From Nanosynbacter sp963524495 (GTDB lineage Bacteria; Patescibacteriota; Saccharimonadia; Saccharimonadales; Saccharimonadaceae): a stretch of 64,000 nucleotides of DNA. The DNA lies in contig CP128407.1 of NCBI GenBank assembly GCA_046846435.1, positions 1 through 64,000 on the forward strand, given 5' to 3'. Both the position numbers and the translations under genes were made by a program. Under the pieces are notes generated by a model, which searched no databases, had not been told where the DNA came from, and was given only the letters and a program-made list of their open reading frames with translations. Within the stretch, counting starts at the first letter, position 1. The number at the start of each line of letters is the position of its first letter. This document shows positions 49,985 to 58,326 of this stretch, piece by piece.

Positions 49985-51202
49985 TTAGTGGCGCAAGCTC
50001 TCGATTGGGTCTTTACCAGCAGCGCGGCTGGCTGGATAGATGCCAAAGAGCATACCGATGATTAGCGCTCCGCCGATGGTTAGGGCGGCTGCTTGCCATT
50101 CAAGAACCGGAGTGAAAGGTAGGTACATACCGAGGAGGAATGACGCGCCGAGACCGATAACGTAGCCGAGAATGCCGCCAAATAGACCGATGATGGCTGA
50201 TTCGATGAGGAATTGGGCGACGATGGTGCGGTTGGTGGCACCGACGGCTTTACGGATACCGACTTCGCGCTGGCGTTCGGCGACCGAAACCAGCATGATG
50301 TTAGTGATGCCGATGCCGCCGACCAGTAGCGAGATGCCGGCGATGACCGCCATAGCTGTTGAGAGCGCGTTCACTAGGTGTGAATTTGGTGCGGTGATGG
50401 CTTGGCCGACCAAGGTGTGGTAGTCGGTATCGCCTTGATGCTGCTGGGCGAGGACTTTTTTGGCGGCATCAATTTTGGCTTGCAGCGCCGTACCATTGTC
50501 GGCGGTGATGAGGATTTGCTGGATCTGGGCGGTGTTTTGGGTGAACTTTTTGCTGACGGCCAGCGGCAAGATGATGGAGCGATTAAAATCAACACCGAGG
50601 TAACTAGGCGCAGTTTCCGGCTCGTCGAGGACGCCGACCACCGTGAGCGTTTCGCCGCGGAGCTTGAGGACGCTACCGAGGGATTTTTCGGTGCCGAATA
50701 GGTCAATTGACAGCTGCTTACCGATCACGACGCCGTTGGCCTCGTCGATGAATTGTCCCTCGCGCAACTTGAGGCCGGCGAGTTTGGCCAGTTCGCCCGA
50801 GCTACCGATAACGGTGGTGCGCTCTAGTTTAGTCTTGCCGTCCGGTGTTGATATATTTGTGCGAAACGTTGCCAGTGGTGCGGCGCTGTTGTTGGTCGCC
50901 TTGGCAATTTCTCGGGCGTCCTGCTCGGTCAGTGTATTCACCATCTGGGCGGCGTGTCCGGAGCTGAGTGACAGCAATGAATCTGGCCGCGCCTCGCTGC
51001 CAGACCGAATTAGCGCGGTGGTGTCAGAAATCTTGGCGGACTGATCGCCAAACAGGCGGCTCGTGCCGGTCAGTAATGACAGGATAATAGTAATGCTGGC
51101 GATGCCGACCATGATGCCAAAAATCGACAGATAGGTGCGGACTTTATTTGACTTGAGCGACTCGACCGCGTTCTCGAAGTGATTATTGAGGAGCATTTTC
51201 AT
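49985..51202 (-). CDS. ABC transporter permease of the MacB/FtsX type
   Basis: A 405-residue membrane protein: a first membrane segment (about 22-45), a large exterior MacB-type periplasmic domain (about 50-270), and three C-terminal segments (about 280-395) with NIMLVSVAERQREVGIRKAVGAT, the FtsX-family loop that contacts the ATPase. It works with the ATP-binding protein encoded directly upstream (four-base overlap). MacB-type exporters drive outward movement of peptides or lipoproteins by mechanotransmission; the substrate here is unknown. Confidence 0.92.
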   Translation of the reverse strand: MKMLLNNHFENAVESLKSNKVRTYLSIFGIMVGIASITIILSLLTGTSRLFGDQSAKISDTTALIRSGSEARPDSLLSLSSGHAAQMVNTLTEQDAREIAKATNNSAAPLATFRTNISTPDGKTKLERTTVIGSSGELAKLAGLKLREGQFIDEANGVVIGKQLSIDLFGTEKSLGSVLKLRGETLTVVGVLDEPETAPSYLGVDFNRSIILPLAVSKKFTQNTAQIQQILITADNGTALQAKIDAAKKVLAQQHQGDTDYHTLVGQAITAPNSHLVNALSTAMAVIAGISLLVGGIGITNIMLVSVAERQREVGIRKAVGATNRTIVAQFLIESAIIGLFGGILGYVIGLGASFLLGMYLPFTPVLEWQAAALTIGGALIIGMLFGIYPASRAAGKDPIESLRH

Positions 51203-52347
51203 GACTTTTTCGTAGCTTTCCGTTCTTTTTTGACTGGTTTCTTCGTTGATTTGGCGGCATCAGTTTTTGCGTCGTCGGCTTTATCGGACTTAGGGGCGGG
51301 TTTCTTTTCGGTTGGCGTGCTAGAACTTTTTGCAGTATCAGGGTCAGCTGATTTTTTACTCTGTTCGGTATCGGTTTTCGTGGTCTTTGCGGTTGTCTTG
51401 GCTGAGGTGGCGCCAAGCGGCCGCTTTGGTGGGAGATCGTCTGGGGACTTTATCGGGTCGGCTGGCTTATTGGTGGCAGCAGGCGGGGTCGCCTCTTCGG
51501 GTGTCTGTTTCTCAGCTGGGGCTTTTACTGGCTCAGTTTTCTCGTCTGGCTCAGCTTTTTCAGCTTTGGTAGTTGCGGTGTGTGTCGGCGTTGAACTCAC
51601 CGGGGTTGCTAGTTGGTCATCGCCGCCCAGTTTTTGCTTAAAGATCTTCTTGATATGATGGGTGTCGGTATCAATACGCCCATCAAGCATAGAAATCACC
51701 CGGCTGGCATAGGACAGCAGCTCTGGATTGTGTGTCACCATGATAATCGTGTTGCCTCGGCGATGAATGTCGGACAGTTCCTCCATGATGATGTGGCTAG
51801 ACTTGGAATCGAGGTTGCCGGTCGGCTCGTCGGCCAGGATGATTGACGGACTGTTGACCAGTGCTCGGGCAATCGCTACGCGCTGAACCTGGCCGCCGGA
51901 TAGCTGATGTGGCAGATAATATTCGCGCTCGCCCAGATGGAAGTTGCGTAAAATCCGGCTGGCTTCTTGGAGGCGCTTGGTTTTGCTGATGCCTTTGTAG
52001 GTGAGCGGCAGGGCAACATTATCAATCACCGTCAGGCGCGGGATGAGATTGAAATGTTGAAAAATAAAGCCGATATCGCGCGAACGAATTGTGGCGTGAT
52101 GGGTCGCTGTCAGATCCTCGACTGATTTATTGTCAAGGTAATATTCGCCCTCTGATGGGTGGTCGAGTAATCCGAGGATATTAAGCAGGGTCGTCTTGCC
52201 GCAGCCGGACGGGCCGACGATGGCAATGAACTCGCCCTTTTTGACCTCGAGATTGACATTGTCCAGCGCCACCTGCTCGGCGTCACCGAAGCCAAATCGT
52301 TTCGTTACATTAGTAAGTTTAATTCGCGTTGAAGGATCGTTCATCAT
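51199..52347 (-). CDS. ABC transporter ATP-binding protein with long Lys/Pro/Ala tail
   Basis: The ATPase partner of the MacB-type permease. Residues 1-225 have all ATPase motifs: Walker A GPSGCGKTT, Q-loop FIFQHFNLIP, signature LSGGQ, Walker B ILADEPT and the switch His in VTHNPE. The remaining 155 residues or so form a Lys/Ala/Pro/Thr-rich low-complexity tail, not found in standard LolD/MacB ATPases, that ends in a strongly basic stretch (KKPVKKERKATKKS). The frame opens at 52365, but a TATAAT box (52355-52360) sits seven bases before the ATG at 52347, so that ATG or the next one (52344) is the likely leaderless start. Confidence 0.92.
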   Translation of the reverse strand: MMNDPSTRIKLTNVTKRFGFGDAEQVALDNVNLEVKKGEFIAIVGPSGCGKTTLLNILGLLDHPSEGEYYLDNKSVEDLTATHHATIRSRDIGFIFQHFNLIPRLTVIDNVALPLTYKGISKTKRLQEASRILRNFHLGEREYYLPHQLSGGQVQRVAIARALVNSPSIILADEPTGNLDSKSSHIIMEELSDIHRRGNTIIMVTHNPELLSYASRVISMLDGRIDTDTHHIKKIFKQKLGGDDQLATPVSSTPTHTATTKAEKAEPDEKTEPVKAPAEKQTPEEATPPAATNKPADPIKSPDDLPPKRPLGATSAKTTAKTTKTDTEQSKKSADPDTAKSSSTPTEKKPAPKSDKADDAKTDAAKSTKKPVKKERKATKKS

Positions 52348-52354
52348 TGCCTTT

Positions 52355-52409
52355 ATTATAGACAAAAAGCCGCTCCGGTTGCAACCGCTAGCGGACTTTC
52401 TGTTATAAT
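52355..52409. promoter_or_regulatory. Divergent promoters sharing one palindromic -35 box
   Basis: TTGCAA (52379-52384) reads the same on both strands. The minus-strand TATAAT (52355-52360) lies 18 bases away and serves the ABC ATPase; the plus-strand TATAAT (52404-52409) lies 19 bases away and serves tRNA-Ser, whose 5' end is 10 bases further on. Confidence 0.55.
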
Positions 52410-52418
52410 ATGCATCAT

Positions 52419-52510
52419 GGAAGGATGCAGGAGTGGTTGAACTGGCACGCCTGGAAAGTGTGTAGGCTCTTCACGGGGCCTCCGGGGTTCGAATCCCCGT
52501 CCTTCCGCCA
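52419..52510 (+). tRNA. tRNA-Ser (anticodon GGA)
   Basis: Plus strand. Acceptor GGAAGGA pairs with TCCTTCC, anticodon stem CACGC/GTGTG with loop CTGGAAA (GGA), long variable arm, T-arm GGTTCGAATCC, encoded CCA. With the TGA, CGA and GCT genes it completes the serine set in this window. Confidence 0.95.
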
Positions 52511-52628
52511 GAGTTGGGATACGTGAGATCTTGATGGCGCTGGGAGTGTATGGGTTAATTGTGTTATCATTAACATGTAGCGATCAAGCAAATTATTGGG
52601 ATTATAAACGCGTAAAGGAGGTGCTGCA

Positions 52629-53201
52629 ATGAACGAAGTATACCGGGTAGGCGACGATACCGTATTCATTCCGGGCGATGAAGCGAGGAAGCTGGCCGAG
52701 GCGTACGGCATAACTGATCCAGAGCGCCAAGAAAGAGCCATTCAAGGGGTGGTGCACGCTCTTCGCAAGTACATTTCGGGTCAAGGTATCGTTGAGAGTC
52801 GATCTGGGCAGGTTTCTCTCACTGATCTCGAAGATTTTATTGCTTCAGGAGGACGACGGGAAATGTTATGTAGTCAATGCAAGAGGCCGCTGGGCGAGAT
52901 AGCCCTAAGGAGTGAGACGACACGCGAGGCGAGAGCTCCTAGGCGGAAAAATACCCCCGTTGGCTTGAAGCCATCCCGGCTTATAAATAAAGCGGCGCAT
53001 ACCGGACAGGGGGCTGAAAAGCAGGGTAGGGCTGTCAAGTCTGAGTATGTTCCAGTTGGCTTGACTCTCCCTGAATATCTCGAGGAAGAGTTCACCATTA
53101 TTCGGCTCCCAACCCCGCAAAGAAGTCTCCTCACAGACCCGCGGGAATTTCCCGGCCAGGACCAAACAAACTCTTCTCTCACGGAGCTCCCAGAATATTA
53201 A
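52629..53201 (+). CDS. Protein of unknown function with one CxxC motif
   Basis: An unrecognised 190-residue soluble protein with a very good ribosome site (AAAGGAGG). Residues 1-80 are compact, with ITDPERQERAIQGVVHALRKYI, possibly a small helical DNA- or protein-binding domain. CSQCKR at about 81-86 could be half of a zinc site. The rest is Pro/Arg/Thr-rich and probably disordered. The presence of a clear ribosome site and coding pattern makes it a real gene, of unknown role. Confidence 0.68.
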   Translation: MNEVYRVGDDTVFIPGDEARKLAEAYGITDPERQERAIQGVVHALRKYISGQGIVESRSGQVSLTDLEDFIASGGRREMLCSQCKRPLGEIALRSETTREARAPRRKNTPVGLKPSRLINKAAHTGQGAEKQGRAVKSEYVPVGLTLPEYLEEEFTIIRLPTPQRSLLTDPREFPGQDQTNSSLTELPEY

Positions 53202-53263
53202 GTGTAATTATTATATTATATGATCACAATAAGATAGATTGTAGAATTTTCAATAATAAACTT

Positions 53264-53842
53264 ATGTTTGAAGATTTCTACCGCCGCCATCGCCGCCTCG
53301 TCAAGTGCGCCATTGCCGCCGCAGTTGTTGTGCTGATTTATGTTGGGGCAGGTTTTCTCGTTACGCTGCTCCCTAATTACAAAATTTATGAGCCACGCGA
53401 AGTATTCCTCAGTCGCTTTGATATGTCAACGGTCAAGGCCGCTCGCGTTATTCACTCAGAGCACCCATTTCTATATATAACCCGCGAGCATCCGTACGGC
53501 TCGCTATTTGGTGTCATTACCGATGACTCCATCCGTCAGCGCCTGCTGACCATCCAGCCCTTCGCCAACTGCGCTCAGCCATATCGCTGCACGGATTGGA
53601 AATCGTACAAAGAAATCGGCGTGGAGTTACCATTTGTCGGTATGCGTGACGACGTGGCCGACTCAGCACGACCGACATTCGATGCCGCTACTAGCAGCGA
53701 TGCTAAATGTATCCTCCGCTATGCTCCCGGCGACCAACCACTAAGCGCCACCTCTAACAGCGAAGCCTTCTGCTTCCTACCACGAAGCGGAGAGTTTGTG
53801 TATGATTTTATGGATACTGCTCATATAAGACGTCGCTATTAG
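53264..53842 (+). CDS. Single-pass membrane protein of unknown function
   Basis: An unrecognised 192-residue protein with a basic N-terminus (YRRHRRLVK), one membrane segment (about 14-36) and an exterior domain of about 155 residues that has four Cys residues (NCAQPYRC, KCILRY and FCFL), which may form two disulfides. The N-terminal Arg cluster fits the positive-inside rule, with the domain outside the cell. Confidence 0.68.
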   Translation: MFEDFYRRHRRLVKCAIAAAVVVLIYVGAGFLVTLLPNYKIYEPREVFLSRFDMSTVKAARVIHSEHPFLYITREHPYGSLFGVITDDSIRQRLLTIQPFANCAQPYRCTDWKSYKEIGVELPFVGMRDDVADSARPTFDAATSSDAKCILRYAPGDQPLSATSNSEAFCFLPRSGEFVYDFMDTAHIRRRY

Positions 53843-53849
53843 CGAATGA

Positions 53850-53942
53850 CTATTCATAGGCACGGGTGATATCCTCGTCGATATTGCCTTGAGGGCGACC
53901 ATCAACGACTGCCTTTGTAGTTAATTGGCGGAGAATAATCAG
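53850..53942 (-). pseudogene. Possible short gene remnant
   Basis: A 30-codon open stretch on the minus strand, ending TKAVVDGRPQGNIDEDITRA and two more residues before TAG, has protein-like composition but no ATG, GTG or TTG start and a stop just upstream. It may be the end of a lost gene or chance. The remainder of the 285-base gap holds the nrdA promoter. Confidence 0.25.
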
Positions 53943-53980
53943 CTAGCGAGTTGTTTTCATTGTAAAATTCACAAATCCTC

Positions 53981-54031
53981 TTGTCACGCCACATCTAGTG
54001 CTTTATCATAGTATACATACACTAAATGTGT
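53981..54031 (+). promoter_or_regulatory. nrdA promoter with NrdR-box-like palindrome
   Basis: TTGTCA (53981-53986), a 17-base spacer and TATCAT (54004-54009). The palindrome ACAC-TAAAT-GTGT (54019-54031) lies just after the -10 box, over the expected transcription start. It resembles an NrdR repressor box, though only one copy was found. Confidence 0.45.
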
Positions 54032-54127
54032 AGAGGGTACTAAACAAAAAGCAAATAGACGAGAGGTGTCAGTCGCCACCGCAGGGAGGTCGGCGGTAGT
54101 TTTGCTGAGCATCAAGGAGGGAAATAG

Positions 54128-56530
54128 GTGCAACAAATTAACGTCGTCAAACGCGATGGGACGAAAGAGCCGTTTGATGCAAATAAAATTAATGCGGCAA
54201 TTTTAAAGGCCTGCGACGGGCTGCCAGATCAGGTTTCTAAGGTGGTGCAGGTGGCGACCGAGCTGCAGCTGACGCTATTTGACGGGATTACCACTGAGCA
54301 GCTGGACGAGGCAGTGATTCAGACGACACTGCAAAATGTTAAAGATGATCCAGATTATGATAAGATCGCAGCGCGATTATTGCTAAAAAATATTTACAAA
54401 AATACACTAGGTGATTACGAGACAGCGGCTGAGTTAAAGAAATTGCACGCGCGGGAGTTCCCGAAGTTTGTTAGAGCAGCGGTTAAGGACGGTCTGCTTG
54501 ATGAGCGGATGGGTGATGGTCGGTTTGATCTAAAGAAGCTTGGCGAAGCACTTGATCCTGCTAAAGATGACCTCAGTAAATATCTCGGCGTGATTACCAA
54601 CCGTAACCGCTACGCTCTACGTAAGCACGGCAGTGAGCCAATTGAACCGCCGCAGTTTACCCACATGCGTATCGCTATGGGGCTAAGCTACAACGAAGAA
54701 GATCCTACAGCCGCAGCAATTTCGTTCTATCATCATATGAGCAATCTGGAGTATGTGCCAGGTGGCTCGACTCGGGTTAATGCTGGCTGCGCCTTCCCGC
54801 AGCTTAGTAACTGTTTCTTGTTGGAAGTACAGGATGACATGGAGTCAATTGCTAAATCTATTCGCGATACCATGTGGATCGCCAAAGGTACGGGAGGCAT
54901 CGGCATTAGTTTTACTAAGCTGCGATCATCGGGCAGTCCGGTCAAGACAACCAATACAACGAGTACGGGACCAATCCCGTTTATCAAGATGATCGACACG
55001 GCGCTATTTGCAGTATCACGCAAGGGTAAAAAGATGGGCGCAGCGGCGGTGTATATGGAAAATTGGCACATTGATTTCAAGGAGTTCATCGACCTACGTT
55101 CCAACTCCGGTGACCCGTATATGCGCACACGCTTTGCCAACACTGCGGTATTTATCTCTGATGAATTTATGAAGCGGGTGCAGAAAGACCAAGATTGGTA
55201 TCTGTTTGACCCAGCGGAAACGCCAGATTTGCCAGAACTGTACGGTGAGGAATTTTCCGCACGCTACAAAGAGTACGTCAAATTAGCGGAGGCTGGTAAA
55301 CTACGGGTTTTTGAAAAGATTTCTGCCCGTCAGCAATTCAAGCAGATTTTGACTAGCCTGCAGGCTACTAGCCATCCGTGGCTAACTTGGAAAGACACTA
55401 TTAATGTGCGGGCGTTGAATAATAACACTGGTACGATTCACTTGTCCAACCTTTGTACGGAGATTACCCTGCCTCAAGACAAGGATAATATCGCCACCTG
55501 TAACTTGATCAGTATCAATCTGTCGGCGTTTTTGCGCGAGGATAAGACGTGGGATTGGGATCGGCTGCAAGAGGCATCACGGGCGGCGATTCGACAATTG
55601 GATAATCTAATTGACATTACTGAAACGCCAGTTAAAGAGGCAATGCACGCCAACCAGCAGACGAGAGCTGTCGGATTAGGGATGATGGGTTTTTCGGATG
55701 TATTGGAAAAACTTGGGTATTGCTATGAGTCGAACGAAGCCTATGAGTTAATCGATCAGTTGACGGAGTTTATCAGCTACCACGCCATCGACCAGTCGGC
55801 GGATTTGGCGGCCAAGCTCGGCAGTTATCCAACATATAACGGTAGCGGCTGGAGTAAGGGGCTGCTGCCGATTGATACGCTGGAGACGCTGTCTACCGAC
55901 CGTAAGGTTAAGGTGAAAATTGATACCAAAACCCGACTAGATTGGGATAAATTACGCAAGAAAGTTAAAAAAGGTATGCGTAATGCCACGCTGATGGCTA
56001 TCGCCCCGACTGCTAACATCGGTCATGTGGCGGGAACGACGCCGGGGATTGATCCGCAGTTTGCCCAGATTTTTAGCCGCTCAACGTTGAACGGTAAGTT
56101 TTTGGAGGTGAATAACAACCTGGTGCGCGACCTTAAGGCGCTGAACTTGTGGGACGACATCAAGGAAGAAGTCTTTGCCAACCAGGGTGATATTCAACAC
56201 ATTGACGCTATTCCGCAGAAACTGAAAGATGTGTATAAAACCAGCTTCCAGCTGAGTCCATACGCCTTTATCGAGGTGGCGGCTCGGGCTCAAAAATGGG
56301 TTGACCAGGCAATTAGCCGCAATATGTATCTTGAAACTCGTGATATTGATGAATATGTGGAGATTTATTCCGAAGCCTGGCGGCGCGGTTTGAAAACAAC
56401 CTACTACCTGCATGTCAAGCCGCGTCATCAATCAGAGCAGACCACGGTGTCGGTGGAAAAACTAGCAGAACAGAAGATTCGAACTGGTGCTAAAACGCGC
56501 GGGTTTGGATTTGCCAAAGTTAAAAAATAA
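54128..56530 (+). CDS. nrdA: Class I ribonucleotide reductase large subunit NrdA
   Basis: NrdA reduces ribonucleotides to deoxyribonucleotides with a radical supplied by NrdB. The 800-residue product has an N-terminal ATP-cone (about 1-95), the first active-site Cys in LSNCFLLEV, the thiyl-radical Cys with its Asn and Glu partners in SNLCTEI, the second redox Cys in IATCNLISINL, and the TPTANIGHVAGTTPGIDP-like substrate loop. The GTG at 54128 follows AAGGAGGG. The end (GFGFAKVKK) lacks the mobile C-terminal Cys pair that normally passes electrons from thioredoxin or glutaredoxin to the active site, which is unusual. First gene of the nrdA-small ORF-nrdB operon. Confidence 0.96.
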   Translation: MQQINVVKRDGTKEPFDANKINAAILKACDGLPDQVSKVVQVATELQLTLFDGITTEQLDEAVIQTTLQNVKDDPDYDKIAARLLLKNIYKNTLGDYETAAELKKLHAREFPKFVRAAVKDGLLDERMGDGRFDLKKLGEALDPAKDDLSKYLGVITNRNRYALRKHGSEPIEPPQFTHMRIAMGLSYNEEDPTAAAISFYHHMSNLEYVPGGSTRVNAGCAFPQLSNCFLLEVQDDMESIAKSIRDTMWIAKGTGGIGISFTKLRSSGSPVKTTNTTSTGPIPFIKMIDTALFAVSRKGKKMGAAAVYMENWHIDFKEFIDLRSNSGDPYMRTRFANTAVFISDEFMKRVQKDQDWYLFDPAETPDLPELYGEEFSARYKEYVKLAEAGKLRVFEKISARQQFKQILTSLQATSHPWLTWKDTINVRALNNNTGTIHLSNLCTEITLPQDKDNIATCNLISINLSAFLREDKTWDWDRLQEASRAAIRQLDNLIDITETPVKEAMHANQQTRAVGLGMMGFSDVLEKLGYCYESNEAYELIDQLTEFISYHAIDQSADLAAKLGSYPTYNGSGWSKGLLPIDTLETLSTDRKVKVKIDTKTRLDWDKLRKKVKKGMRNATLMAIAPTANIGHVAGTTPGIDPQFAQIFSRSTLNGKFLEVNNNLVRDLKALNLWDDIKEEVFANQGDIQHIDAIPQKLKDVYKTSFQLSPYAFIEVAARAQKWVDQAISRNMYLETRDIDEYVEIYSEAWRRGLKTTYYLHVKPRHQSEQTTVSVEKLAEQKIRTGAKTRGFGFAKVKK

Positions 56531-56542
56531 AGGGGGAACGAT

Positions 56543-56662
56543 ATGGAACATCAAAATCAACAGGATACATTACCGGGAATTGATCGGTTAACTGAGGAGG
56601 CGGCGCAGCGAGCCATTGGGCAGGAAGCGCTATTTGTCGTCACCATAGAGGAGGGTAACTAA
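56543..56662 (+). CDS. Small protein between nrdA and nrdB
   Basis: A 39-residue acidic reading frame with a GGGGG ribosome site; the stop codon touches the nrdB ATG, and its own 3' end carries the nrdB ribosome site (GGAGGG). It contains no Cys and starts MEHQNQQDTLPGIDRL. It is either a real small protein or a translation-coupling leader for nrdB. Confidence 0.5.
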   Translation: MEHQNQQDTLPGIDRLTEEAAQRAIGQEALFVVTIEEGN

Positions 56663-57640
56663 ATGGGAATCTTAGGTTCAGGACTACGCGACGGTTTATC
56701 ACTGCATCCAATCCGCTACCCATGGGCATACGATTTATACAACCAAGCAGTGGCTAACACCTGGTTCCCAAACGAGGTGCAGTTGGTGCAAGATCTGGCG
56801 GATTTTGAAAAACTCAGTGATGAAGAAAAGCACGCGCTCAAAACAGTCATTAGTTACCTCAATCCGAACGAGTTACTAATCAACAAGTCGCTGGCATTTG
56901 GTATTTACCCATACGTTAACGCCGCTGAAGCGCAGCTCTATCTGTCGAAGCAGATGTGGGAAGAAGCCAACCACTTCATGACGTTTGAGTACATCATCGA
57001 GACGTTTCCGTTTGATCGCGAGGAGATTTACGCGGCGGGCTTTGGCAAGAAATCGCTGGCCGACAAGGCAGATTTCCAGAATAAGCATCTCGATGTTATG
57101 CTGGATCCAAATCTCGATATTTACTCTTTGGAAGGTAAAAAGGATTTCGTTCGCTCATTAGTGGCATATAATATTGTTCTTGAGGGTATCTGGTTCTATT
57201 CAGGCTTTATGGTCGGCATGAGTTTCCGCCAGCGTAACTTGCTGCGCAATGTCGGTACGTTGCTGGATTGGATCACCAAGGATGAGAATTTGCACCTGAC
57301 CTTTGGTATTAATTTGTTACTGACCATTTTGGACGAAAACCCAGAACTGCAAACCCAGGAATTTGCTGAGGAAATTCGCGGACTCATCCTGCAGGCGGTT
57401 GAGCTGGAGAAAGAGTACAACAAGGACATGCTGCCAAAGGGCATCTTGGGCCTGAACGCTGATTATGTCAACCAGTATGTCATGCACATGACCGACCGCC
57501 GCTTGGTCGAGCTTGGCTTTGAGCCGGAGTACAACGTAGCCAACCCCGCCAAATGGATGGCTACGGCAAATGACACTTTGGAGCTCGTCAATTTCTTTGA
57601 AAGCACTAACACTAGCTATGAAGTAAACACCACGAAGTAA
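56663..57640 (+). CDS. nrdB: Ribonucleotide reductase small subunit NrdB, tyrosine-less (class Ic-like)
   Basis: NrdB generates and stores the oxidising equivalent used by NrdA. The 325 residues carry all six expected metal ligands: E70 (in NPNELLI), E101 and H104 (in EEANHFM), E174 (in VLEG), E208 and H211 (in DENLHL). The residue four after H104, which is the radical tyrosine in class Ia/Ib, is Phe108, and the first ligand is Glu rather than Asp. Both match the Mn/Fe class Ic subunit of Chlamydia. The ATG directly follows the stop of the 39-residue frame. Confidence 0.94.
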   Translation: MGILGSGLRDGLSLHPIRYPWAYDLYNQAVANTWFPNEVQLVQDLADFEKLSDEEKHALKTVISYLNPNELLINKSLAFGIYPYVNAAEAQLYLSKQMWEEANHFMTFEYIIETFPFDREEIYAAGFGKKSLADKADFQNKHLDVMLDPNLDIYSLEGKKDFVRSLVAYNIVLEGIWFYSGFMVGMSFRQRNLLRNVGTLLDWITKDENLHLTFGINLLLTILDENPELQTQEFAEEIRGLILQAVELEKEYNKDMLPKGILGLNADYVNQYVMHMTDRRLVELGFEPEYNVANPAKWMATANDTLELVNFFESTNTSYEVNTTK

Positions 57641-57645
57641 CCACT

Positions 57646-58044
57646 ATGGACAAAATTACAACAGATATCTTAGACACCGTGGAAGTTGGCGCCTTGGCGA
57701 CCGTCAATCGCGACAGAACACCATTAATTACACCGCTTCACTTTGTTCGTTATAAAAATGACAACATCATTTGGATTTCTGACCGACAATCTCGTCACGC
57801 CGTTAATGCCTACCGCAGCGGTGCTGTGGAATTTGTGGTTTGGAACGATCAAAAAAGTGCTGTCTTTTTGACAACAAAGGTGCGAGAGCTACCAGAGGAA
57901 GAAGAGGCGGCGGCTTTAGGGGTCTATGCCAATAAGCTGGGCGACTTTATGCCGCGCGTGGAAAATAGACAAATTTACATCATGCCAATCGGTAATCTTG
58001 ATGAAAAAACTACAACAGGAAATTGGCGGCACTATATTGCATAA
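57646..58044 (+). CDS. Pyridoxamine 5'-phosphate oxidase-like flavin-binding protein
   Basis: A 132-residue split-barrel protein of the pyridoxamine phosphate oxidase-like group, which bind FMN or a related cofactor. Family signs are GALATVNRDRTPLITPLHFVRY at the N-terminus (strand-turn-strand), IIWISDRQSRHAVNAY and the middle VEFVVWNDQ. No substrate can be named. It starts five bases after nrdB and is probably part of that operon, so a redox role near deoxynucleotide synthesis is possible (inference). Confidence 0.83.
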   Translation: MDKITTDILDTVEVGALATVNRDRTPLITPLHFVRYKNDNIIWISDRQSRHAVNAYRSGAVEFVVWNDQKSAVFLTTKVRELPEEEEAAALGVYANKLGDFMPRVENRQIYIMPIGNLDEKTTTGNWRHYIA

Positions 58045-58103
58045 GCGCTATATATAGCGTAATATAAGCACTAGCACTACTAAATATAGATAAGGACAGA
58101 TAA

Positions 58104-58277
58104 ATGAACGCAAGTCAAATTATTTCTGACGACATGACTTTGGAAGAAAAATTGAATGCCATTGATGCGGCGATGAAGGCAGCGCAAGCGGTGGCGGACG
58201 ACCAGGCCAAGGCGAGTGGGGGCGTCGCTGCGCCCATTGATCCGGCAAGTCTGACGATTTGCGATGGTTGTGAATAA
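58104..58277 (+). CDS. Small acidic protein ending in CxxC
   Basis: A 57-residue protein with a helical, Ala/Asp-rich body (MTLEEKLNAIDAAMKAAQAV) and the C-terminal sequence TICDGCE. A Cys pair two residues apart at the very end, in a flexible tail, is like the missing C-terminal pair of NrdA, and the gene follows the nrd operon by one gene. It could be a redox shuttle (inference), or a zinc-binding peptide. Ribosome site AAGGA lies before the ATG. Confidence 0.6.
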   Translation: MNASQIISDDMTLEEKLNAIDAAMKAAQAVADDQAKASGGVAAPIDPASLTICDGCE

Positions 58278-58326
58278 AACAACAGAGGTGTCGATTCGGC
58301 GCCTCTTTTGATAGGTTGGAGAAGTG

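Noticed and set aside
19829..52510. Introns in tRNA genes
   Set aside because: All six tRNA genes have contiguous anticodon arms; no intron is visible despite reports of such introns in CPR bacteria.
54050..54100. Adenosylcobalamin or other riboswitch in the nrdA leader
   Set aside because: Only a weak 5-base-pair hairpin (ACCGC/GCGGT) is present and no conserved riboswitch core was found.
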